Shown piece after piece: positions 35,843 through 46,000 of a stretch of 64,000 nt of DNA. The stretch is from Marinoscillum sp. 108 (GTDB taxonomy: Bacteria > Bacteroidota > Bacteroidia > Cytophagales > Cyclobacteriaceae). Under the pieces are notes generated by a model. It was not told where the DNA came from and did no database searches. It saw nothing but the letters and a program-made list of their open reading frames with translations. Position 1 is the first letter of the stretch. Each line of letters begins with the position of its first letter. The translations under genes were made by a program, and so were the position numbers. Location of the stretch: assembly GCF_902506655.1 (NCBI RefSeq), contig NZ_LR734808.1, positions 2,788,501 through 2,852,500 of the forward strand, written 5' to 3'.

Positions 35843-38800
35843 GTGCTTTTTTTGGTTTTCTTGTGGTGCCTTAGTTTACTTGATCGATTGAAATTCAAAA
35901 GCCTTTTTTGTATTCTGGCCATGTGCTCATGGTCGGCAGTATTTGGACAGTCTGAAGTGATAACATTTCAGAAATGGAATGTTGAAGACGGCCTCTCTAA
36001 CTCCATTATTCGCAATATAGCGCAGGATTCCGCTGGCTATTTGTGGCTAGCCACTGAGCATGGCCTTAATCGGTTTGATGGGTTACAGTTTAAGCACTAT
36101 TTCAGCGTGCCTGGTGATTCTTCAGGCTTGTCCCACAATTCACTTTTCGGGCTTGGAATCGATGCTTCTGGTATGGTGTGGGTGGGTAGTGATTATGGCT
36201 TGAATCTATTGAACCCCGAATCAGAGGAGGTTCAGCATTTCTTCTATGACTCTCTTGATGAAAACAGCCTGAGTGATAACTACGTGAGGTGCGTTTTTGT
36301 GGATTCCAGGCATCGGGTGTGGGTAGGTACTCAAAATGGGCTAAACCGCTATCAGCCTGTGTCGGGTGATTTTTTCAGATACCCGGAGCAGCGTGAGTTT
36401 GATGACGCAAATCGGAGAAGAATCCATTCTTACAATAGAATTAACACTGTATTTGAAGATAATGATGGGGCTATTTGGGTTGGTACTGATGGCGGAGGGA
36501 TTAAAATATACAGATCGGGGGGAGAGGAGTTTGAGGAGTTTTTTATTCCCGGGGAAGATGTGAAACGTCAAATTATCCGAAAGATTTATCAGGATACGGC
36601 AGGAGATTTTTGGATTGGTACGGATGGAGGGCTGGCTTACTTTCAGGTGGAAACCCAGCAGTTTGACTTTTATACAGAGAATGGGCCTGAAGGCTTGTCT
36701 AACCAGTTTGTCTGGGGGATTTTGGAGGATCAGGATGGCCTCATTTGGGTAAGTACTTACAGAGGCGGGATCAGTCTTTTTGATAAGAAACTGGGGCAAT
36801 TTGTGGCCCATCTGAATGAGGATACACCCGGGAGCCTCTCTAGTGAGATGATCTGGACATTGTTTCAGGATCAGGATGGAGGCATATGGGTAGGCACGGA
36901 TGGACAGGGCGGCCTCAACTACTGGAATCCCTTAGCCCAAAAGATGAGACATTACCTCGGGGTACAGCCAAATGAAAGCAAGCATGTTGTAAAAGATGTG
37001 TTGGAGTTGACTTCAGACATCCTTCTGGTGGTTTCTACACAGGGCTTTTTTGCATTTGATCAGAGGGATCAATTTGTGGAGTTTCTGGAGGAATGGTCGC
37101 TTGAGCCCATGGTGCGCTTGTTGTATAGAGAGGGTGAAGCTCTGGTGGTGTCGGGTGATGAGGTGGTGTTAATGGATTCATTACTGAGCCCAAAGAAAAC
37201 TTATAAATATGGAGATGGAGTAGCTGAAAAACATCCTACAGCGCTGGCGTTGGAAGGGGAAATTCTCTGGATTGGAACTCTAAGCGCGGGTTTGCATCAG
37301 CTCAATCTAAAATCCGGCGAGACGAAATCTTTTTTTTCAAATGGGAGCACCAGTTTGTATCAGGATTCCAGGTCCATCAAGGCGCTGCTGAGCAGAAATC
37401 AGTCTGAACTTTGGGTCTCATCAGTTCGCAGTGGTCTTTTTCGGATGAATACAGTGACGGACGAGATCAAACAATTTTTCTATCACACAAAGGACTTCTT
37501 TGAACCAACCATCACCTCTATAGTAGCGACTTCTGACAGTGTTTTGTGGTTAGGTACTCAGAATGAAGGGCTTATTAAATTCAATACACATGATGGGTCG
37601 TATGAGGCTCTGGTGTCTGAGGGTACATTGACCAATGAAATCACCGCCCTGATTGCTGAGGAGAATGGAAAATATATCTGGCTGACCTCTAAGAATGGCA
37701 TGGGGAGATTTGATATAGAAACAGGCCAGTTTCATGAGTTTACCATAGAGGATGGTCTGCAGAGTAGGGTGTTCAATCAGGTATCCCATCAAGGCCGGAG
37801 CGGTGCGTTTTACTTTGGTGGTGTGAATGGAATCAATGCATTTAATCCGGATGAAGTAATCCTGAACCCGATCAGACTCAAGGTCTTTTTTGAGGATTTC
37901 ATGATCAATGAGGTGAGCGATCCCGAACGTCTCAGGCTTGCCTCTCAGGGTCCAGTTAGTCTCTCTTATGATGAGAATGATTTATCATTTTCGTTTGTCG
38001 CTCCTGCTTTTCTTCATGCCAATAAAGTGCGCTATGGGTATCGCCTCTCCGAAAAGGAAGACTGGAGAGATCTGGGAAGCAGGCGCAATTTGAATCTTCC
38101 GAAGCTCTCGCCGGGGAAGTACCATCTGCAGGTACGTGCTACTAATAATGACGGCTTTCCAGGTGGCGCATCATCAGTGTTCTTAGAGATTTTACCTCCG
38201 TGGTGGCAGACGTGGTGGTTCAGGCTCTTGTTTTTCCTTGGGGTAATGATCTTGCTGGGGAGTGTATTTGTTTATCGGGTCAGGAGAATCCAGAAGCAAA
38301 AGATCGCACTGGAGCACATCGTGGCGGAGCGAACTAGCGAGCTCAAAGCAGAGCGGGATAAGGCAGAATCTGACAAAAGGGTGATTGAAAAACAAGCAGT
38401 TAAGCTTCAGGAGCTCGATCAAGTAAAGTCAAAATTCTTTGCCAATATCTCGCACGAGCTGAGGACTCCTTTGACTTTGATCAATGCTCCACTGGAGGCC
38501 ATGCTGGATGGTGACTTTGGTCCTGTGGACCCTAAAATGTTGAAGGCGCTGGAGACAGCCCGGTCCAATGGAGGGAATTTGCTGGTGCTGGTTGAAGAAA
38601 TTCTGGATCTGGCAAAGCTGGAAGCGGGGAAGCTGAGGTTGATTAAAAACCCCGTTCTGATAGGCGAACTTATTGATCAGCTTTTTGCTCCATATGCTTT
38701 CGGGTTTGCTCAGAAAAAAATAGCGGGTGAAATCACACTCGATATACCGGAAGGCCTCACACTGATGATCGATGAGAAAAAATTTAGCAAGATCATCAAC

Positions 38801-39949
38801 AACCTCCTTTCTAATGCATCAAAGTTCACATCCGCAGGTGGTAAAATTCATCTATTGGCGAGATACCAAAGCCAGGATGGCACTATGCATATCTCTGTTT
38901 CTGATACAGGCAGTGGTATCCATCCTGATGATCTTCCATTCGTCTTTGATCGTTTTTATCAGGCAGAGAAAGACAACAAGGCCCGGGGAGGCACAGGGAT
39001 AGGCCTGGCGCTTTCCAGGGAGCTGGCGCATTTATTTGGAGGGCAATTATCCGTGAGTAGTGTGCAGGGCGAAGGCACTGAGTTCGTTTTTGATTTTCCG
39101 GCCGAACTATCTGAATACAGTTTGATAGAGGAGGTTTCCGAGGATGAGACTTACAAAAAGGAAATTCTCCAGGGCTTAGTCCAAAGTACGCGCGTGTATT
39201 CAGAGTACTTTCAGGTGGATATGCCTGCTGTGCTCATAGCCGAGGATAACGACGAAATGCGCTCCTTTATTCATGGCATTTTTCAGCCGTATTTTGACGT
39301 GACCAATGCCAGCGATGGCCAGGAAGCCTGGGATCATCTGGAGTCGGGAAGATTTGATATCCTTGTTTCAGATTGGATGATGCCCAGACTGGATGGCTTT
39401 GAGCTGATGAATAAGATTAAAGAAACGCCTGAACTCAGTGGCCTCTCTATAGTGATGCTTACGGCCCGATCATCGGAGGAAGATAAACTCCAGGCCCTTA
39501 CTGCGGGCGTAGATGATTATCTGACCAAGCCATTCAATAAGTGGGAACTGCTGGCCAGGGTGAAAAACATACTGCAAAATAGAATGGCCAGGAAGGATAA
39601 GGAAAGTGTCAATCAGCCACTTTCAGTGGATCAGGAGTTCATGAACCGTCTCCAAGGCATCGTTTCAGCCGAGCTGAAAAGTGGGTTACTCTCTGTGAGT
39701 TATCTGGCCTCTGAGCTGGCCATGAGTGAGCGACAGCTCCAGCGCAAAATCAAAGCCATTTCCGGTCTGAGCCCTCAGCAGCTGATCAAGGAAGTGCGAC
39801 TTCAAAAGTCCAGGGCAATGCTGATGGCAAAGCGTGTGCACACCGTTGCTGAGGCTGCCAATTTGGTAGGCTTTGACAAGACGGAATATTTCTCCTCTCA
39901 GTTTACACAGCGCTTCGGTAAGCGCCCTTCAGATCTTCTCAAAGGCTGA
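35843..39949 (+). CDS. Second hybrid two-component sensor/AraC regulator
   Basis: This HTCS-type protein has up to 1368 residues: a hydrophobic N terminus, periplasmic Reg_prop propeller repeats (WLATEHGLNRFDG, WVGTQNGLNRY and others), a Y_Y_Y domain, one TM helix (about 790-812), a coiled linker, HisKA with NISHELRTP (His871), HATPase, a receiver with SDWMMPRLDG (Asp1177), and an AraC HTH ending FGKRPSDLLKG. The start is unsure: GTG 35843 opens the frame, while TTG 35888 would give a classic signal peptide MKFKSLFCILAMCSWSAVFG. The next gene begins 139 bp on. No SusCD is near, so its target may be the giant surface protein rather than a glycan locus. Confidence 0.9.
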   Translation: MLFLVFLWCLSLLDRLKFKSLFCILAMCSWSAVFGQSEVITFQKWNVEDGLSNSIIRNIAQDSAGYLWLATEHGLNRFDGLQFKHYFSVPGDSSGLSHNSLFGLGIDASGMVWVGSDYGLNLLNPESEEVQHFFYDSLDENSLSDNYVRCVFVDSRHRVWVGTQNGLNRYQPVSGDFFRYPEQREFDDANRRRIHSYNRINTVFEDNDGAIWVGTDGGGIKIYRSGGEEFEEFFIPGEDVKRQIIRKIYQDTAGDFWIGTDGGLAYFQVETQQFDFYTENGPEGLSNQFVWGILEDQDGLIWVSTYRGGISLFDKKLGQFVAHLNEDTPGSLSSEMIWTLFQDQDGGIWVGTDGQGGLNYWNPLAQKMRHYLGVQPNESKHVVKDVLELTSDILLVVSTQGFFAFDQRDQFVEFLEEWSLEPMVRLLYREGEALVVSGDEVVLMDSLLSPKKTYKYGDGVAEKHPTALALEGEILWIGTLSAGLHQLNLKSGETKSFFSNGSTSLYQDSRSIKALLSRNQSELWVSSVRSGLFRMNTVTDEIKQFFYHTKDFFEPTITSIVATSDSVLWLGTQNEGLIKFNTHDGSYEALVSEGTLTNEITALIAEENGKYIWLTSKNGMGRFDIETGQFHEFTIEDGLQSRVFNQVSHQGRSGAFYFGGVNGINAFNPDEVILNPIRLKVFFEDFMINEVSDPERLRLASQGPVSLSYDENDLSFSFVAPAFLHANKVRYGYRLSEKEDWRDLGSRRNLNLPKLSPGKYHLQVRATNNDGFPGGASSVFLEILPPWWQTWWFRLLFFLGVMILLGSVFVYRVRRIQKQKIALEHIVAERTSELKAERDKAESDKRVIEKQAVKLQELDQVKSKFFANISHELRTPLTLINAPLEAMLDGDFGPVDPKMLKALETARSNGGNLLVLVEEILDLAKLEAGKLRLIKNPVLIGELIDQLFAPYAFGFAQKKIAGEITLDIPEGLTLMIDEKKFSKIINNLLSNASKFTSAGGKIHLLARYQSQDGTMHISVSDTGSGIHPDDLPFVFDRFYQAEKDNKARGGTGIGLALSRELAHLFGGQLSVSSVQGEGTEFVFDFPAELSEYSLIEEVSEDETYKKEILQGLVQSTRVYSEYFQVDMPAVLIAEDNDEMRSFIHGIFQPYFDVTNASDGQEAWDHLESGRFDILVSDWMMPRLDGFELMNKIKETPELSGLSIVMLTARSSEEDKLQALTAGVDDYLTKPFNKWELLARVKNILQNRMARKDKESVNQPLSVDQEFMNRLQGIVSAELKSGLLSVSYLASELAMSERQLQRKIKAISGLSPQQLIKEVRLQKSRAMLMAKRVHTVAEAANLVGFDKTEYFSSQFTQRFGKRPSDLLKG

Positions 39950-40021
39950 TTTCATTCCCCTGGCGTGCTTTTGTCCGATTCTTCGGGGTAATATGTCGGG
40001 CATGGGGGGTGACCCTCATGA

Positions 40022-40029
40022 TACATTTG
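40022..40029 (+). promoter_or_regulatory. Promoter -7 box before the giant surface protein
   Basis: TACATTTG matches TAnnTTTG exactly, about 60 nt before the ATG at 40089. No -33 element at ideal spacing was seen. Confidence 0.45.
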
Positions 40030-40088
40030 GGTGTTACTATCCGGCCTGAGGTCGGGTCAGTTTTGAATCACACCAAACCGCTAACATC

Positions 40089-43000
40089 ATGAAAGTACAT
40101 TTCTATTTTATTCTAATTGTCACCCTATTACTGGGGCGGGAAGTTGCCGCCACCGAACTGCTGGTAGTAGAAACCTACTATTGGATTGGTGGAACAGGCA
40201 ACTGGAATGACGGTGCCCACTGGTCAGCTACCAGTGGGGGAGAAGCAGTCAATAGCCTCCCGGATGAGACCATCAACGTCATCTTTGACGATAACTCAGG
40301 AACGGAAGACTTTACCGTGACCATAGATGACCCCTATAATGTGAGGGATATCACCACCAGTGCCACTGCACTGGACATTGTGTTTGACAATACTCATTAT
40401 TCTCAGGATTTTCTGAATATCTATGGAAATATATCCCTGAATAGCCATGTTAGTTTCGAGGATGTCTATATCCTGACTTCAGCGAGCGACTCTGTTACTG
40501 TCGGTTTCAATGGAGCCAACATGAAGGAGGATATTTTCTTTGCAGGAGAGGGGGCCTATATCATTATTTCTGATATGACTACAGGTAGGTTACAACACGA
40601 ATCCGGCCGTCTATACCTGGATGATGGGCTTACTTTGACACTCCATAGCCTATTTGAGAAAGGAGGTGAAGGTGATAAGCTGGATCTGGCCGATGCAAAC
40701 ATTAACATTCAGTCGACCTATTTCTTTGATGCCACATCGGGCTTTGAGTTTGTGGCGGGCACCAGCGTAATAACTACTGCTTCCAGTTTGCTTAACTTAA
40801 AGTTTGATGGTAGTGGTATTGGTGCGGAGTACCATACTTTCGTTATATACTCAGACGTACCTCCACAAGGTTTGGGTGAGGCCGTCTTTCAAAACTTGAT
40901 AATTGAAGCAGGAAGTAATTTGACTTTCCTCTTTTCTGCAGGTGATGCTTTGACGATTACCGGAAATTTGGCTCTGAATGGCACCGTGGAGAATCCTGTT
41001 AAATTAAGAAGTTGGTATCCTGGCTCACAGGTATCATTAATCATGGCCGATGGAGCGGAAGTCTCGGCCGATTGGGCTCAGCTTACGGACATAAAGATTA
41101 CGGGCGAACAAGCCTATGAAGCCACCAACTCCATCGATGGAGGGAATAATTCCGGCTGGAACATTATTGCTCCAGAGTTTGATGACTACTACTGGGTGGG
41201 TGGATCCGGAGCGTGGGAGGACTATGAAAACCACTGGGCCACCTCATCAGGAGGTACGACCTTTCATACCTCCGCTCCTGGCCTTTATGACAATGTCTAT
41301 TTTGACGAGCAGTCTACTGCGGGAGAGACCGTAGTCTATACGGACTCTGCGGAGCTGTCCATGGGGAGTTTAATGATCAGCGATCTGACAGACCATCTAC
41401 AGCTCTATACCACCCATGAGTTTTCATCCTCCAGCCAGCACGGAGCACTATATATCAATGGATCCTTCCAGTCGGATCCATTGTTTGAAACTAACCTCAC
41501 CGATCTTCTCTTTTTGGGTGCTGGTGATCAGACCATCCATGCAAATGGTGACTTGCAGGATTCTTATGAAGTTTTCATAGAGGGGATTGGTACCTATGGT
41601 TTGTTGTCAGATCTTGTCTTGAAAGATTTTTCTTGGGGAAGAACGGACGATCAAGGCTTGATGACCCTTGACGGATTTTCTCTCGAAACAGAGCGGTTAC
41701 AACTTAATTCTGAGTCTGGCTATTTGGATATCTCCAATTCAGCGGTAAAAGCGAGCTACTTGAAAGTATATGACGGATCAAAACTCATTGATAATGATCA
41801 GTCATCTGTGGAAATATACAATACGGGATTAGGAGGGACACTGGATGGTTATCTGAACTATGATGATCCGGCGATCAATCACTTAATATTTAACGGAGAT
41901 GTGAGGGTGGTGAACGTGGACGATATGTTTTTTGATACTTTAGAGTTCAAGCCGGGATCCAGTGTTCTTTTTGATAACTATGCCTCCCGTGATATTACCG
42001 TCAATGAATTCATGGCCGACGGATCATTGCAGCCGATTTCTATTTTTGGAGAAGCAGGCATTAATATGGTGAAGGCTTCTGGCTCCGTGTCAGCCGAGAG
42101 CGTGATTGTGAAGAACATCAATGCCACCGGCGGAGCGGATTTTACAGCCACCAACTCTCTTGATTTGGGTGGCAATGCTGGTTGGATTTTCGATGGAGCA
42201 TTCGTTCCCACAGATTTTTATTGGGTTGGAGGTTCAGGTGATTGGGATGATTATGAACATCACTGGGCGGCATCTTCGGGAGGTGAAGATTTTCTGATGC
42301 GCTTACCTTCTCGTTACGACAATGTCATTTTTGATACCAACTCATTCAGTGAGGATAATAGTGTGGTCACTCTTTCTTCGATAGTGAAAATCAGTGACCT
42401 GTCCATGGTTTCATTATCCAATACCATGACCCTAAAAGGAGAAGGGCAAAAAGGGCATCTGCATCCTGTGAGGTCACTGGATTTTGATCCAAAGGCCCTC
42501 ATCGATCTCAAAATGTATTTTGAATCGGACTCTAATCAGACACTCACGGCAGATGGGGCTCAGTTTGGGGAGCATGAATGGTACATATACAAAGAAGCTG
42601 GTACGGTGGAGATCGTCGGGGACCTGAATGCTCCAGACGTGAATATAGACCATCAGCGGGGAGGAATTGTGTTCAATGATGGAGCCGAATGGACTGACAT
42701 AGTCCTCAAAGAATACTACACTTATAATAATACCACAGTTGATTTGGGTAAGGCGAATATTATAGCCGAGAACTTCCTATTGTCCTGGTATTCATCGGGT
42801 ACGCTCACCGAAGGGAATGCTCTGATCGAGGTTACTAACAGATATTCTGATCGGAGGAATCAGGGTGTCTATACCCTCAAGTTCAATGGTGAGGTAAACG
42901 TGGAGTCGGATGTTACAGCAAGGACGCTGAGTATTACTTCTGGAAGTGAAATTACCTTTTTGGCAGGCTCCACCATCGACATTCTTCAAAATATTTCGAT

Positions 43001-46000
43001 GTACAGTGTGACTACAAACCCCAGTGTGATCAAGAGCAGCATCCCGGGAACCCAGTATACCTTCTCCATGGCGTCTTACGGAAGTGTCAGTGCCAATGGT
43101 CTGATCTTGTCCGATTCTGAGGCCACTGGAGGTGCAACTTTCACCGCCAATGCAAGTGAGGATGCAGGTAATAATACCGGCTGGACCATCAATAGCATAG
43201 AACCCCTGGATTTTTACTGGGTGGCACCAACCAATGGAGCTCAGTGGGGTAACCCTGCCAGTTGGGCTACTACATCGGGTGGGTCGGAGCTCCATACAAG
43301 GGCTCCAGGCCGTTATGACAATGTATATTTTGATGCAGAGTCCTTTGATAGTGAAGGCCTATTGGGAGTAATAGTTCATCCAAATGGGCATGAGGTGGCC
43401 AATCTGGATATGAGTGGCATGGATTCTCCTGTCAGGTTTATGTCCTATTCATCTTCAGACGTCCTGAAGCTAAAGATTTTCGAATCTGCTGTGCTCAGCG
43501 ATAAAGCTCAATTTGAGATACAAGAAATCTACCTCTATGATGTACACACTTTTGATGTGAATGGTGCCACCTTCAATAAGCCGCTCACTGTATATGCTGA
43601 AAGCGGTGACGATAATGTCCTGAGCATTCCGGAAGGTCTGAACCTGGAATCCCTTGAGGTATACGGAGGAGGGATAGACTTTGGAGCTGATGACTTTACC
43701 ATAGGGGATTTACACCTGGATAATATGACTTCCACCGTGGATCTTTCTGGCGCGAGCTTTGAGATTGGTGAGTCTTTCTATGTGGTTTCGGATGAAGCCG
43801 TCCTTGGTACAGATTGTTCCATTTCGATGCCCTCTGGTGGTACTTTTGGAGGTAGCGCCTGGGGTAGTGTCGGGCAGGTTACTTTGAGCGGAGAGGTAGA
43901 GGTTGGTACTTATTTTCATATCAATGAACTCATCCTGGATGGGGGCGCAGACCTGACTGTACTGTATAAAAGTCATTTATCTTTTGATACACTCATTGCA
44001 GAAGGTGGCTCTCAGGAAGATCCTATTACCTTGTCGAGAGGGGATGAGCATCCGGTACCTTCCAGTATTTACTCCGATGCTGAGACCATTGAACTGAAAT
44101 GGGGTGAGCTTTATGGTATTGAAGCCAAGGGTGATGCTGATTTCATTGGAGTGGCCACTTTAGATTTGGGAAATAATCCGGGATGGACTTTTACCAAGCT
44201 TGATCCTGAGCTTGTTTTTTCGGAATTGGAAAGTGTGACCTATGGTGACGAAAGTTTTGAACTGAATGCTGCCATCCACGAAGGGCTACAGGTACTTTAT
44301 GATACCGAAGACATAGACAAGATAGGAATAGATGGGTCTTCAGTGTCGATAGAAGGAGCGGGCCAGGCTGACATTAGGGCTTATTTTGACGGGAATGACT
44401 ACTATGAGGCAGCCGAGATCATCCAGCCTCTCACCATCAATAAGGCCTTACTCACAGCAAGTCCAGCACCAAAAAGCAAGGTCTATGGTGCCGAACTGCC
44501 AGAATTTACACCTCTCTATTCGGGATTTGTCCATGAGGAGGATGCTTCTGTGATTGATACTCCCCCTACTGCTAATACTGATGCCTCTGTGGGCAGTGCG
44601 GTTGGAGAATATGATATATCCCTGTCGGGTGCTGAAGATAATAACTACACTTTCGAATACGAACCAGGAACACTTACGGTAAACAAGGCGACGCTTACAG
44701 TCACCGCTGAAGATAAGGTCATGACCTATGGCGGAGCAGAACCAGCCTACACATTTACTTATAGTGGCTTTGTGCTGGATGAAACAGCAGATGTGATCAA
44801 TGAAGAGCCGTCTGGAGTTTTTGTTTCGGAAATGCCAGGAGATGCTGGCTTATACATTTTATCAATTGAAGAAGATGGCAATGATGACAACTATGATTTC
44901 GTTTATGTTGATGGTGAGTTGACCGTTGAGAAGGCGCCACTGACCGCTTCTGCAGATGAGAAGACCAAGGTTTATGGAGCTACAAATCCACAATTTACCA
45001 TCACCTATTCCGGATTTATGAATGCAGATGGCCCTACGGATATCGTGGAGCCAACGGCCACCACTAGCGCCACGGAACTGAGCGGTGTGGGCACTTACGA
45101 TATTACCTTGACAGACGGATCTGCGGATAATTATGTGCTGACTCTTGAGGATGGTCTCCTCACAGTATCTCAAAAGGAGCTAACGGTGATTGCCGATGAT
45201 CAATCCAAAACCTACGGTGAGGAGAATCCAGAGTTGACCATCACTTACTCGGGTTTTGAAAATGGGGATGATACCGACGATCTGGAAGAGTTACCCACTA
45301 TTACCACAACTGCCACCCTGGAATCAGATGCCGGTACTTATCCCATTGAACTATCAAACGGGACAGGGATCAATTATGCGGTTACCCTGGTAAACGGGGA
45401 GCTGACCATTAACCAGGCCAGTCAGGAGATTTCCATCGAGGAAATCCCGGAGAAGAAGATCATAGATGAGCCATTCCAGGTGACTGCTACAGCTACTTCT
45501 GGGCTGGAGATAGCATTCAGTATAGATGGTCCGGCTACCTTGTCAGGCAATACAGTGACCCTGAGCGGCGCACCTGGTACTGTGGTGATCTATGCCGATC
45601 AGGAGGGAGACAACAATTACCTGGCGGCTGAAACACAGTCCATCCTCTTTGATGTGCTGGATACCACCAGAATGAAGCAGGAGATCACCATAGCGTCTAT
45701 TTCTGATAAGGTATATGGAGCAGCACCTTTTTCCTTTTCGGCTTCCACCAGTTCGGGGTTGGAGCTGACCTTTACGACAGAAGGCCCAATAGCTATTGAG
45801 GACGAACTCATCACCATTAGTGGGGTAGGCACGGCGAGTATTGTTGCCCGACAGGCAGGGGATGAGGAGTACAATGCAGCTTCCCTCAAGATGACTTTTG
45901 AAATAGACAAGGCCCCACTTACTGCCACGGCCGAATCTAAGAGCAGGATTTATGGTGAAGTGAATCCGGCATTGACGATTAGCTATGCCGGCTTTGTCAA

